From contig NZ_JWLI01000017.1 in NCBI RefSeq assembly GCF_000813965.1, forward strand, positions 1 through 64,000: DNA of 64,000 nucleotides. Reading direction: 5' to 3'. Position 1 is the stretch's first letter; every line of letters begins with the position of its first letter. Made by a program: the position numbers and the translations under genes. Of this stretch, positions 16,828 through 25,550 are shown piece by piece. The notes below the pieces were generated by a model. The model saw nothing but the letters and a program-made list of their open reading frames with translations, was not told the origin of the DNA and ran no database searches. Source of the DNA: Leisingera sp. ANG-M7 (GTDB lineage: Bacteria > Pseudomonadota > Alphaproteobacteria > Rhodobacterales > Rhodobacteraceae).

Positions 16828-17049
16828 TTAGAAACTCCAGTGATCCGGTGCCTTCCAGAGCCCGCCGCGGGCCTCTGCGTCCGCCTGTGCACGAGTCACG
16901 CCGATGTCCTTCAGCGCGCGGTCATCCAGCCGTGCCAGCTGTCGGCGCTGGCGCCAGGCAGCCATGTGCAGCCGCAGGCGGGCGGTCAGGGACAGCTGGG
17001 GCTTGGCGCTGTGGCAAGAGGTGGTGCAGGTAGAGGTCGCGAGGGTCAT
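16828..17049 (-). CDS. DUF1127 (YjiS-like) small protein
   Basis: This 73-residue protein has the compact DUF1127 core LAWRQRRQLARLDDRALKDI-type sequence (here AAWRQRRQLARLDDRALKDI, then GVTRAQADAEA). Such proteins are short, basic and Arg-rich, and several alphaproteobacterial members take part in RNA-linked regulation of growth and phosphate or carbon metabolism. It diverges from a LysR gene with a 125-base gap, a recurring arrangement in roseobacters, so the LysR protein may control it. It is ended by the hairpin at 16764-16793. Confidence 0.88.
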   Translation of the reverse strand: MTLATSTCTTSCHSAKPQLSLTARLRLHMAAWRQRRQLARLDDRALKDIGVTRAQADAEARGGLWKAPDHWSF

Positions 17050-17174
17050 TGGCTTGGTCCTTCAGTTGGGTTTGTGATGCATCCCTTCTGGGTGATCAAT
17101 TGTGTTGATGAATATGGGGCGCTATGGCATATTTTGAAAACGAATGTTTTTGATCCAATGAATCAGGTTCTGTG

Positions 17175-18056
17175 ATGGTAAGAAATCTCGATATCACCAC
17201 GCTCCGCTCTTTTGTGGCGGTGGCGGAATACGGCGGGGTGACCCGTGCCGCCGGTTTCCTGCATCTGACCCAGTCTGCGGTCTCGATGCAGATGAAGCGG
17301 CTGGAGGAGCTCTTGGGGCTGGAACTGCTGGACCGGTCCGGGCGCACCATTGCGCTGACGGCCGAGGGCGAGCAGATGCTGGGCTATGCCCGCAAGATGG
17401 TGGCGCTGAATGACGAAGTGATCAGCCGGCTGACCGATCAGGCCTTTGAGGGCGAGGTGCTGCTGGGGGTGCCGCATGATGTGGTGCACCCGGTCATCCC
17501 ACAGGTGCTGAAGCGGTTCAGCCTCAGCTATCCGCGGGTCAATGTGAACCTTTGCACCTCAAATACTCGCGATCTCAAGACTGAGTTTGCGCGCGGTGCC
17601 TTTGATTTGATCCTGACCACCGAAACCGGCGCGGGCGAGGGCGGTGAGACCATTCACAGCATGCCCCTGCGCTGGGTTGGCGCGCCGGACGGGGCGGTCT
17701 GGCGGCAGCGGCCCCTGCGGCTGGGATTCTGCCGTAACTGCAGTTTCCGCCCGGTGGCGACTGCAGCGCTGGATGAGGCCGGTATCGAATGGGAAATGGC
17801 GCTGGACAGCGACTCGGACCGCACTGTCGAGGCAACGGTCAGCGCCGACCTGGCCGTCGGAGTGCTGCTGGAGGGCACCCAGCCGTCCTATCAGGAACTG
17901 ATCGGCCCGGGCTGCAGCCTGCCGGAACTGCCGATGCAGCATATCAACCTGTATGGGGCGGAGCGCGTGCATGCGCCCTATGTCGAGGAACTGGCGGCGT
18001 TCATCCGGCAGGGTTTCCAGGGGCTGTGGTCAACACCGCTGCGCGCTGCCAGCTGA
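17175..18056 (+). CDS. LysR-family transcriptional regulator
   Basis: This 293-residue regulator has the N-terminal winged helix (LDITTLRSFVAVAEYGGVTR, then AAGFLHLTQSAVSMQMKRLE) and a LysR substrate-binding domain from about residue 90. The effector pocket residues cannot be read from sequence. The ATG at 17175 has an adjacent GTG one codon earlier, so the start is uncertain by one residue. It is divergent from the DUF1127 gene, and the AT-rich gap between them, with ATATTTTGAAAACGAATG, probably contains the shared operator. Confidence 0.88.
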   Translation: MVRNLDITTLRSFVAVAEYGGVTRAAGFLHLTQSAVSMQMKRLEELLGLELLDRSGRTIALTAEGEQMLGYARKMVALNDEVISRLTDQAFEGEVLLGVPHDVVHPVIPQVLKRFSLSYPRVNVNLCTSNTRDLKTEFARGAFDLILTTETGAGEGGETIHSMPLRWVGAPDGAVWRQRPLRLGFCRNCSFRPVATAALDEAGIEWEMALDSDSDRTVEATVSADLAVGVLLEGTQPSYQELIGPGCSLPELPMQHINLYGAERVHAPYVEELAAFIRQGFQGLWSTPLRAAS

Positions 18057-18208
18057 CCCGCTGGCAGGGCGAAATTCCCGCGCCCGCAGGCTGCCCAGGC
18101 TTTGCCAGCACACCCTTGGAGGTCTTGGGCCAGGCTCAGCGCCTGCGGTGCATTTCGCAGAAATGCGCTGGTTGCGGGCGGGAGCCCTTTCGGCGGCCGC
18201 CGGGATTG

Positions 18209-19174
18209 TCAATTGCCGCCCATGGTGATCACCACTTTGCCGGTGGACTTGCGGCTGCGCAGCAGTTCCAGCCCTTCCTCGGCCTGCGCCAGCGGCAGGA
18301 TGTGGCTGATGTGCGGCTTGATCAGGCCCTCGCCGTGCCAGGCAAACAGCTTCTCGAAAGACTGGCGCACCGCTTCGGGGCGGAATTTCATGTAGCCGCC
18401 CAGGTAGAATCCGATCACCGTCAGGTTTTTCACCAGCAGATGGTTGGCCGGGATCTGCGGCACTTCACCGCCTGCGAAACCGACCGGGAGCAGCCGCGCA
18501 CCGGGATTGGCAGAGCGGAAAGCCGCCTGCCACACATCGCCACCAATGGCATCATAGACCACATCGGCCCCGCCAAGCGCCTTGACTGCGCTGCGTAGGT
18601 CCTCACTGGCATCAATCAGATGATCGGCGCCTGCCGCCGCGGCCACGTCCAGCTTGTCCCGGCCGCGGGCCTGGGCGATCACCGTGGCCCCCATCAGCTT
18701 GCCGATTTCGACCGCTGTCAGCCCGACACCTCCGGCGGCACCGGTCACCAGCAGCGTTTCCCCCGGCTGCAGCCGGGCGCAGTGATCCAGTGCCATATGG
18801 CTGGTGCCATAGGCGATCTGCATCGCCGCGGCATGTTCAAAACTCATCGTATCGGGGATCCGGATCAGCCGCGCGGTATCAAAGACACCTGCTTCCGCCA
18901 GCCCGCCGGAGCCACTGAACACCGCCACCCGGTCGCCGACGGAAAAGCCTTCGGTTCCACGACCAAGCGCTGTCACCAAACCAGCGGCCTCCAGCCCCAG
19001 GGTGAAGGGCGGTTCAGGTGTGTCCTGATAGGTGCCCTTCGTCATCAGCAGGTCGGCAAAGTTCAGGCCACAGGCGTGAATGGCAACTGCCGCTTCGCTG
19101 GGACCGGGGGTCGGGCATTGCGTTTCCGTCAGAATTGGCGGTGTGCCAAAAGCGGAGACTTGGAAAGCCTGCAT
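18209..19174 (-). CDS. NADPH:quinone oxidoreductase-like protein (MDR family)
   Basis: This 321-residue medium-chain dehydrogenase/reductase lacks the zinc ligands of alcohol dehydrogenases. It shows HACGLNFADLLMTKGTYQ and FTLGLEAAGLVTALG, then the nucleotide-binding VTGAAGGVGLTAVEIGKLMG followed by GATVIAQARG. These are typical of quinone reductases (QOR) and enoyl reductases such as AcuI. The substrate is not decidable from sequence. It is monocistronic. Downstream, the gap 18057-18208 holds a GCATTTC/GAAATGC hairpin at 18150-18166 but no gene. Confidence 0.87.
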   Translation of the reverse strand: MQAFQVSAFGTPPILTETQCPTPGPSEAAVAIHACGLNFADLLMTKGTYQDTPEPPFTLGLEAAGLVTALGRGTEGFSVGDRVAVFSGSGGLAEAGVFDTARLIRIPDTMSFEHAAAMQIAYGTSHMALDHCARLQPGETLLVTGAAGGVGLTAVEIGKLMGATVIAQARGRDKLDVAAAAGADHLIDASEDLRSAVKALGGADVVYDAIGGDVWQAAFRSANPGARLLPVGFAGGEVPQIPANHLLVKNLTVIGFYLGGYMKFRPEAVRQSFEKLFAWHGEGLIKPHISHILPLAQAEEGLELLRSRKSTGKVVITMGGN

Positions 19175-19366
19175 GTGTTCTCCTCACCTTCTGCGGGAAT
19201 CACCGTGATTCGCCGTGGCACACTGCCGGGGCGAACTTGCGGTCTGCACCTCGCTATTTCTGGGGAGGTACGCGATCCCCAGTCAATTGGCAATAAAACG
19301 TTTGGGAAAATGCTTCGTGAAATCATGCGCTTGAGACTTTAGGCCACGTCATGCGCGACGGCAGTC

Positions 19367-19443
19367 TTGCAATCAACCGTAAGGGTTGTACACTTTTGCT
19401 CAGAGGTTGAAGACTGATCGCGCTGATGGGGAAACATGTTTCC
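19367..19443 (+). promoter_or_regulatory. promoter and palindromes upstream of the PraR-like regulator
   Basis: TTGCAA (19367-19372), a 16-base spacer and TACACT (19389-19394) form a good sigma-70 promoter. The spacer contains the inverted repeat CAACC/GGTTG (19374-19388). Further down, GGAAACATGTTTCC (19430-19443) is a perfect 14-bp palindrome in the leader. Either could be an operator. The rest of the 350-base gap 19175-19524 shows no gene. Confidence 0.5.
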
Positions 19444-19524
19444 GGCAGGCATCCAAAGCTGCCAGAACAGTTTGATTGGTAGCGCGGTCCGGGTTTTGGC
19501 CGAAATGACAGTTAGGAGAAACGC

Positions 19525-19896
19525 ATGGCTCATCCCGTAGACGTGCACGTGGGAAAGCGCATCCGCCACCGCCGGTGGCTGATTGGCATGACGCAGCAGC
19601 AGCTTGCCGAGCAGGTCGGCATCAAATTCCAGCAGATTCAGAAATATGAAACCGGTGCCAACCGGGTCAGCGCTTCCCGTTTGTGGGATATTTCCGACGC
19701 GCTGGAAGTTCCGGTGAGCTTCTTCTTCGAAGGCTTGCAGGAAGAGGGCAAGGCCCCGGCGGAAAAGGCCTCCGTGCCAGAGGACCTGATGGGTGACAAG
19801 GAAGCCCTCGATCTGGTGCGGTCCTATTACTCGATTCCTGAAAATCAGCGCCGCCGCCTGTTTGAGCTGGCCCGCGTGCTGAGCGACGTCGCCTGA
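19525..19896 (+). CDS. XRE-family regulator, PraR/PhrR-like
   Basis: This 123-residue protein has an XRE helix-turn-helix (about residues 10-65): HVGKRIRHRRWLIGMTQQQL, EQVGIKFQQIQKYETGANRV and SASRLWDISDALEVPVSFFF. This matches the alphaproteobacterial PraR/PhrR group, known in rhizobia for control of quorum sensing, attachment and acid response. The C-terminal tail (about 85-123) is helical. A good ribosome-binding site (TTAGGAGAAACGC) fixes the start. Palindromes in the long leader suggest autoregulation. The assignment to a pathway here is inference. Confidence 0.85.
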   Translation: MAHPVDVHVGKRIRHRRWLIGMTQQQLAEQVGIKFQQIQKYETGANRVSASRLWDISDALEVPVSFFFEGLQEEGKAPAEKASVPEDLMGDKEALDLVRSYYSIPENQRRRLFELARVLSDVA

Positions 19897-19906
19897 AGAC
19901 GGGGCA

Positions 19907-19930
19907 GGGCCGGGATCCGGATCCCGGCCC
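19907..19930 (+). terminator. 24-bp perfect palindrome, putative terminator
   Basis: GGGCCGGGATCC followed by GGATCCCGGCCC is a perfect palindrome 10 bases after the regulator's stop. It can form a strong stem but has no T-run, so termination would be imperfect or bidirectional. Confidence 0.5.
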
Positions 19931-20011
19931 GTCAGGGAATTGCAGCGCAAAACCGGTGAGTGGCGGGGTTTGCGCTTGCAATGAAAGCGCCTGAGTGGCA
20001 CCCGTTCGGGT

Positions 20012-20803
20012 ATGACACAGGCATCACTCACGGACCTCGACGTAGCGAACAGGATGGCAGACGCGGCACGCGCTGCCATCCTGCCGCATTTCAGAACCCC
20101 CTCCCTGAATACCGAGAACAAGCTCGACAGCGGGTTTGATCCGGTGACCGTTGCCGACCGCGCTGCCGAACAGGCGATGCGTACGGTTCTGGCAGATCTG
20201 CGCCCTGATGACGGCATTCTGGGCGAAGAGTTTGGCACCGCGGCCGGCAAGTCCGGCCGCATTTGGGTGTTGGATCCGATCGACGGCACCCGCGGCTTCA
20301 TCAGCGGCACACCGACCTGGGGGGTGCTGATTGCGCTGGCGGACGAAAATGGCCCGTTTCTCGGCGTGATCGACCAGCCCTACACCGGGGAGCGTTTCTG
20401 CGGCGGGGCGGAGATTGCTTCGATGACCGGCCCGCTGGGCGAGATGCCCTTGAAGACCCGCGGCACTGCGGCCCTGTCGGAAGCAATTCTGTTCACCACA
20501 TTCCCTGAGGTCGGAACCACTGCGGAGAGGGCAGGCTTCGAACGGGTCTCAGCCCAAGCCAAGCTGACCCGCTACGGCATGGATTGCTACGCTTATGCGC
20601 TGGTGGCGGCAGGGCAGGCGGATCTGGTGATCGAGGCTGGCCTCAACGCCTATGACATCCAGGCGCCGATTGCGGTGATCCAGGCGGCGGGCGGCATCGT
20701 GACTGATTGGGACGGCAAGCCGGCCCACAACGGCGGCCGCGCCCTGGCGGCGGCCAATGCGGAACTCCATGCGGCAGCGCTGGACCTGCTGCGCCAGACC
20801 TAA
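20012..20803 (+). CDS. hisN: inositol-monophosphatase-family phosphatase, probably histidinol-phosphatase
   Basis: This 263-residue enzyme has the metal-binding signatures GILGEEFGTAAG, WVLDPIDGTRGFISGTPTWG and, near the C-terminus, GLNAYDIQAPIAVIQAAGGI with TDWDG. DPIDGTRGF, rather than DPLDGTTNF, and the overall pattern fit the HisN group, which removes phosphate from histidinol phosphate. Inositol phosphatase or PAP phosphatase activity is the alternative. It stands alone between a regulator and a deaminase gene, with no his operon nearby, which is common for hisN in alphaproteobacteria. Confidence 0.82.
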   Translation: MTQASLTDLDVANRMADAARAAILPHFRTPSLNTENKLDSGFDPVTVADRAAEQAMRTVLADLRPDDGILGEEFGTAAGKSGRIWVLDPIDGTRGFISGTPTWGVLIALADENGPFLGVIDQPYTGERFCGGAEIASMTGPLGEMPLKTRGTAALSEAILFTTFPEVGTTAERAGFERVSAQAKLTRYGMDCYAYALVAAGQADLVIEAGLNAYDIQAPIAVIQAAGGIVTDWDGKPAHNGGRALAAANAELHAAALDLLRQT

Positions 20804-20920
20804 ACGGGTTGAAAATGGCAGCCCCGGCTTGTAGTTTCCGTGCAGGCCGGTTCTTCGCCCGTTTTCCATCGGCCGATCACACATTCCTATGAAGCGGGCG
20901 GTCTATTGGAGTGTGTGGAT

Positions 20921-22258
20921 ATGACAGAGATCCTGATTCAAAACGCAGATACCGTCCTGACGATGGACGATTCACGCCGTGTGCTGCATGGCGCCGATGT
21001 GCTGATCCGCGGCGGTGAAATTGCCGCAGTCGGGCAGGGGCTGCAAACCGGCGGCGACGTGGTCTCAGGCCGCGGCTGCGTCGTTACTCCGGGCCTGGTG
21101 AACACCCATCACCACCTGTACCAGAACCTGACCCGCGCAGTGCCGGGCGGACAGGACGCGCTGCTGTTCGGCTGGCTGCAGACCCTGTACCCGATCTGGT
21201 CGCGCTTTGGTCCGGACGAAGTGTTCATCTCCGCCCAGCTGGGTCTTGCCGAACTGGCGCTGTCGGGCTGTACCCTCAGCTCCGACCACCTGTACCTCTA
21301 CCCCAACGGCTCCCGGCTTGAGGACACCATCCATGCTGCCCGCGATATCGGTGTGCGGTTCCATCCGACCCGAGGTGCCATGAGCATCGGCGAAAGCGAC
21401 GGTGGTCTGCCGCCCGACAGCCTGGTCGAGGATGAGCGCGCCATTCTCGACGACATGATCCGGGTGGTGGACGCCTTCCATGATCCTTCCGAAGGCTCCA
21501 TGTGCCGCGTAGGCCTCGCGCCGTGCTCGCCGTTCTCCGTCAGCCGTGAACTGATGCGAGATGCCGCCCAGCTGGCCCGCGACAAAGGCGTGATGCTGCA
21601 CACACACCTGGCCGAGAACGATGAGGATATCGCCTATTCCGAGGCTAACTTCGGCTGCCGCCCCGGCCAGTATGCCGAGGAACTGGGCTGGACCGGCGAT
21701 GATGTCTGGCACGCGCATTGTGTTAAGCTTGACGCGCAAGAGATTGACCTCTTTGCCAGAACCCGCACCGGGGTTGCCCATTGCCCGTGTTCGAACTGCC
21801 GCCTTGGCAGCGGTATTGCGCCGGTGCGTGCGATGCGGGATGCGGGCGTGCCGGTGGGTCTGGGCGTTGACGGTTCCGCCAGCAACGACATGGCCAGCCT
21901 CAGCTCTGAGGCGCGTCAGGCCATGCTGCTGCAACGGGTGGCAAACGGGGCCGACGCTATGAGCGCTTATGAAGCGCTGGAAATCGCCACCCGCGGCGGC
22001 GCTGATGTGCTGGGGCGTCCCGACTGCGGGCGGCTGGAGCCGGGAAAGCGCGCCGATATTGCCATCTGGGACACCAGGGGCGTTGCCTCCAGCGGCTGCT
22101 GGGATGCGGCCGCGTTGCTGCTAGCAGGCCCGACCCGGGTCAAGCACCTGTTTGTCGAGGGCAGGCAGATCGTCCGCGGCGGTGAACTGACCACCTTGGA
22201 CCTGCCGAGGCTAATCGAAAGCCACGGCAAGCTGGCACAAAAACTGATGGAAGGATGA
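20921..22258 (+). CDS. 8-oxoguanine deaminase-like amidohydrolase
   Basis: This 445-residue metal-dependent amidohydrolase carries VTPGLVNTHHHLYQNLTRAV (first metal His pair), MLHTHLAENDEDIAYSE, WHAHCVKLDAQEIDLFART and VGLGVDGSASNDMASL (catalytic Asp). The mix of these blocks matches 8-oxoguanine deaminase and AtzB-like enzymes, which hydrolyse 8-oxoguanine to urate. I start at the ATG at 20921 (MTEILIQNADTV). It lies near a guanine deaminase gene at 22714, which supports a purine role. A hydroxyatrazine-type substrate is less likely but possible. Confidence 0.82.
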   Translation: MTEILIQNADTVLTMDDSRRVLHGADVLIRGGEIAAVGQGLQTGGDVVSGRGCVVTPGLVNTHHHLYQNLTRAVPGGQDALLFGWLQTLYPIWSRFGPDEVFISAQLGLAELALSGCTLSSDHLYLYPNGSRLEDTIHAARDIGVRFHPTRGAMSIGESDGGLPPDSLVEDERAILDDMIRVVDAFHDPSEGSMCRVGLAPCSPFSVSRELMRDAAQLARDKGVMLHTHLAENDEDIAYSEANFGCRPGQYAEELGWTGDDVWHAHCVKLDAQEIDLFARTRTGVAHCPCSNCRLGSGIAPVRAMRDAGVPVGLGVDGSASNDMASLSSEARQAMLLQRVANGADAMSAYEALEIATRGGADVLGRPDCGRLEPGKRADIAIWDTRGVASSGCWDAAALLLAGPTRVKHLFVEGRQIVRGGELTTLDLPRLIESHGKLAQKLMEG

Positions 22259-22262
22259 CACA

Positions 22263-22703
22263 ATGAGGAAACGGCGGCTTGCCGCAGCCTTCCTTATCCT
22301 TTGGGCTGCGCAGGCCCACGCGCAAGCCGTGGACCGTTCCGCCGCCCTGGCCGGACTAAACGGGTTGCGTGCCGGCTCCGGCCTGCCGCCGCTGGCCTAT
22401 TCCGCCGGGCTGGAAAAGGCCGCGCTGGCCCATGCCGGGGACATGGCACGCAAAGGGTTCTTCTCCCACACCGGCAGCAGCGGCAGCACGCTTGAAACCC
22501 GCCTGACGCGCGCTGGTTACGGCTGGTGCGCGGCGGCCGAGAACATTGCCAAGGGCCAGCCCGGCCTGACTGAGGCGATGGCCAGCTGGCAGGCTTCCCG
22601 AGGCCACCGCAGAAACATGCTCAGCCGCGAGGTGACCGAGTTCGCCATTGCCCGCGGCGCGGGCAATATCTGGGTGATGGTTCTGGCGCGTCCGGGCTGC
22701 TGA
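22263..22703 (+). CDS. secreted CAP-domain (SCP/PR-1) protein
   Basis: This 146-residue protein has a signal peptide (RRLAAAFLILWAAQAHA, about residues 3-20). A CAP domain follows: LNGLRAGSGLPPLAYSAGLE, AALAHAGDMARKGFFSHTGS, AAENIAKGQPGLTEAMASWQ and SRGHRRNMLSREVTEFAIA. The family's His/Glu/His cavity residues are present. Bacterial CAP proteins are extracytoplasmic and of uncertain activity. The ATG is four bases after the stop of the deaminase gene, so they are probably co-transcribed, although a functional link is not obvious. Confidence 0.87.
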   Translation: MRKRRLAAAFLILWAAQAHAQAVDRSAALAGLNGLRAGSGLPPLAYSAGLEKAALAHAGDMARKGFFSHTGSSGSTLETRLTRAGYGWCAAAENIAKGQPGLTEAMASWQASRGHRRNMLSREVTEFAIARGAGNIWVMVLARPGC

Positions 22704-22713
22704 AGCCGGGCTG

Positions 22714-24009
22714 CTATCTGCCAGTAACCGGCTTGCCGCCTATCCAGACCTCGGCAACGGCCCGGTCGTCGCCCATCATGATAGTCGGGAAAACCGCCTC
22801 CCAGATATCTTCGGCCCGCGCGGACCGCTGGGCAATGGCTGGAGTGGAGGCAAGGTCCAGCACCACCAGATCCGCCTCCATGCCAGGTGCGATATTGCCG
22901 ATCTTCGCCTCCATCCGCAGCGCCGTGGCGGAGCCCTGCGTCGCTAGCCAGAGCAGCTGTGCCGCGTGCAGGGGTATGCCGCGCAGCTGGCCGACCTCAT
23001 ATGCCGCCGCCATCGTGCGCAGCATCGAAAAGCTGGAACCGCCGCCGGTGTCGGTTGCAAGGCCGATCCGGTGCCCTTCCGCCATCAGCCCTGCCATGTT
23101 GAACAGGCCGGAGCCAATGAAGGTATTGGATGTCGGGCAATGGATCAGCGCTGCGCCGTAATCCCGCAGCCGGTGCCGCTCGCGCTCCTCCAGATGGATC
23201 GCGTGGCCATACAGCCCTTTGGCGCCCAAGAGGCCGAACTCCTCATAGGTATCCAGGTAATCACGGGCCTGCGGGAACAGAGATTTAACCCACTCGATTT
23301 CATCCGTCTGTTCGCTCAGGTGCGTCTGCATCAGGCATTCCGGATGCTTGGCCCAAAGCGCCCCCATCGCCTCCAGCTGTTCCGGCGTCGAGGTGGGCGA
23401 AAACCGCGGGGTGATCGCATATTCCAGCCGGTCCACCCCGTGCCAGCGCGCAATCAATGCCTCACTGTCGTCATAGGCTGACTGCGCAGTGTCCCGCAGT
23501 CCCTCCGGCGCGTTGCGGTCCATGCAGGTCTTGCCCGCCACCACCCGCTGCCCGCGCACCTTCGCAGCGGAGAAAAGCGCATCCACGCTTTCCGGGTGGA
23601 TTGTGCAATAGCTGCAAACCGTTGTGGTGCCGTGGGCCGTTGTCAGGTCTAGGTACCGGCTTGCGATTTCGTCTGCATAGCTGCGGTCGCCGAACCGCAT
23701 CTCCTCAGGGAAAGTATAGCTGTTCAGCCAATCGATCAGACGCTTGCCCCAGCTGGCGATGATCGCGGTCTGAGGGTAGTGCACATGGGCATCGACAAAC
23801 CCCGCCATGATCAGCTTGCCGGAGTGGTCCATGGTCTTCGCCTCCGGCAGCAGCGCCTGCATCTCTGCCAGCGTGCCGGCGCCCGCAATCTTCCCGTCCT
23901 TCACTGCGACGGTTTCCCGCAGCAGGGTTGCGTCCTCTGGGCGCTCCCCGGCAAAGGGAGATGCGGCAAAGGCAAGAACTTGCCCCTTCAGGATGAAACC
24001 GGTGCCCAT
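22714..24009 (-). CDS. guaD: guanine deaminase
   Basis: This 431-residue amidohydrolase converts guanine to xanthine. It shows MAGFVDAHVHYPQTAIIASW (HxH metal site and the family YPQ), SVDALFSAAKVRGQRVVAGK, CMDRNAPEGLRDTAQSAYDD and LMQTHLSEQTDEIEWVKSLF. GLATDTGGGSSFSMLRTM carries the late metal Asp. These are the diagnostic blocks of guanine deaminase. The ATG at 24009 (MGTGFILKGQ) is chosen. It converges with the CAP gene, the ends being 10 bases apart. It may work with the 8-oxoguanine deaminase upstream of the CAP gene in purine salvage or use as nitrogen source. Confidence 0.92.
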   Translation of the reverse strand: MGTGFILKGQVLAFAASPFAGERPEDATLLRETVAVKDGKIAGAGTLAEMQALLPEAKTMDHSGKLIMAGFVDAHVHYPQTAIIASWGKRLIDWLNSYTFPEEMRFGDRSYADEIASRYLDLTTAHGTTTVCSYCTIHPESVDALFSAAKVRGQRVVAGKTCMDRNAPEGLRDTAQSAYDDSEALIARWHGVDRLEYAITPRFSPTSTPEQLEAMGALWAKHPECLMQTHLSEQTDEIEWVKSLFPQARDYLDTYEEFGLLGAKGLYGHAIHLEERERHRLRDYGAALIHCPTSNTFIGSGLFNMAGLMAEGHRIGLATDTGGGSSFSMLRTMAAAYEVGQLRGIPLHAAQLLWLATQGSATALRMEAKIGNIAPGMEADLVVLDLASTPAIAQRSARAEDIWEAVFPTIMMGDDRAVAEVWIGGKPVTGR

Positions 24010-24152
24010 GCGCTGAACCCTTTCCTTGCAAAATGGCTCCGCGCAGGATACCCGCCGAAGGGGTGCGGGTAAATTGCGGCATTGCCATTGTTTTCCAGTG
24101 GCGGGCTCTTCTATTTTGCACGCAAAGACCAAGAAATTCCGGGGGGCATCAG

Positions 24153-25541
24153 ATGAGCAGCGGCGACAACATCACCGGCGACCAGTCTCAGGAAGATGCC
24201 TATGACCTCGACCGCAAGATGGTCGCGCAGGTTCTGGACGCGGTAGAGCAGGGCGATCAGCAAACCCTGACAGAGCTGCTGGAAGACCTGCACGCAGCCG
24301 ACATCGCCGACCTTCTGGAACAGATCGATTCCGACGACCGGACCAGGCTGATCCGCCTGTATGACCGTGAATTCGACGGCGAGATTCTGTCGGAACTGGA
24401 TGAAAGCATCCGCGAGGAGGTCATCGAGATCCTCAACCCGCTGGTGCTGGCCGACGCGGTCCGGGAGATGGACAGCGACGATGTCGTCGACCTGCTGGAA
24501 GACCTGGAAGTGCCGCAGCAGGAAGCCATTCTGGACGCGCTGGAAGACGCTGACAGGGTCGCGGTCGAACAATCGCTAAGCTACCCGGAAAACTCTGCAG
24601 GCCGCCTGATGCAGCGCGAGGTGGTGATGGCGCCCGAGCATTGGAATGTCGGGCAGGCGATTGATTTCATGCGCAACTCTGACGACCTGCCGGAGCAGTT
24701 CTATCATGTCGTTCTGGTTGATCCGCGCCTGCACCCCGTCGGCAATGTCACTTTGGGCCGGATCATGGGCGCCAAGCGCCATGTGACGCTGACCGATTTG
24801 GTCGAGGATACCTTTCAGGTCATTCCCGCTGATCAGGACGAGGAAGACGTGGCCTATGCCTTCAACCAGTACCACCTGATTTCGGCCCCGGTGGTCGATG
24901 ACGAGGGTCGGCTGGTCGGGGTCATCACCATCGACGATGCCATGATCGTGCTGGACGAGGAGCACGAGGAGGACATCCTCCGCCTCGCCGGTGTTGGCGA
25001 GGAAAGCTCGCTCGCCGACCGCGTGATCGAAACCACCAAGCGCCGCTTCCCCTGGCTGGCGGTGAACCTGGTGACGGCAGTTCTGGCCTCGCTGGTGATT
25101 GCCCAGTTTGAGGCAGCGATTGCCCAGATCGTGGCGCTGGCCGTGCTGATGCCGATCGTCGCCTCCATGGGGGGCAACGCGGGCACCCAGTCGCTGACAG
25201 TTGCGGTGCGCGCCATTGCCACCCGCGATCTCACCGGCTCCAACGTCTGGCGCGTTATCCGGCGGGAAGTGCTGGTGGGGCTGGTAAACGGGGTGATTTT
25301 TGCCATCGTCATGGGGCTGGTGGGGCTGGCCTGGTTCGGTTCGCCGATGCTGGGCGTGGTGATCGCCGTCGCTATGGTGGTCAATCTGGTCGTGGCCGGG
25401 CTGGCGGGCACGGTGATCCCGGTTCTATTGGAGAAAACCGGAATTGACCCGGCGCTGGCCTCAGGCGCCTTTGTGACCACAGTGACCGATGTGGTGGGCT
25501 TTTTCGCCTTCCTGGGCCTTGCGGCCGCTCTTTTGCTTTAG
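24153..25541 (+). CDS. mgtE: magnesium transporter MgtE
   Basis: This 462-residue protein has an acidic N-terminal magnesium-sensing domain (residues about 15-135, many Asp/Glu), two CBS domains (about 135-265) and a five-helix channel domain from about 290. LMPIVASMGGNAGTQSLTVA is the MgtE pore signature, and DPALASGAFVTTVTDVVGFF carries the pore Asp. It is a magnesium-gated magnesium channel in the inner membrane. I start at the ATG at 24153 (MSSGDNITG). It diverges from guaD. The next gene begins nine bases after its stop and may be on the same transcript. Confidence 0.93.
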   Translation: MSSGDNITGDQSQEDAYDLDRKMVAQVLDAVEQGDQQTLTELLEDLHAADIADLLEQIDSDDRTRLIRLYDREFDGEILSELDESIREEVIEILNPLVLADAVREMDSDDVVDLLEDLEVPQQEAILDALEDADRVAVEQSLSYPENSAGRLMQREVVMAPEHWNVGQAIDFMRNSDDLPEQFYHVVLVDPRLHPVGNVTLGRIMGAKRHVTLTDLVEDTFQVIPADQDEEDVAYAFNQYHLISAPVVDDEGRLVGVITIDDAMIVLDEEHEEDILRLAGVGEESSLADRVIETTKRRFPWLAVNLVTAVLASLVIAQFEAAIAQIVALAVLMPIVASMGGNAGTQSLTVAVRAIATRDLTGSNVWRVIRREVLVGLVNGVIFAIVMGLVGLAWFGSPMLGVVIAVAMVVNLVVAGLAGTVIPVLLEKTGIDPALASGAFVTTVTDVVGFFAFLGLAAALLL

Positions 25542-25550
25542 GAGACCGCC

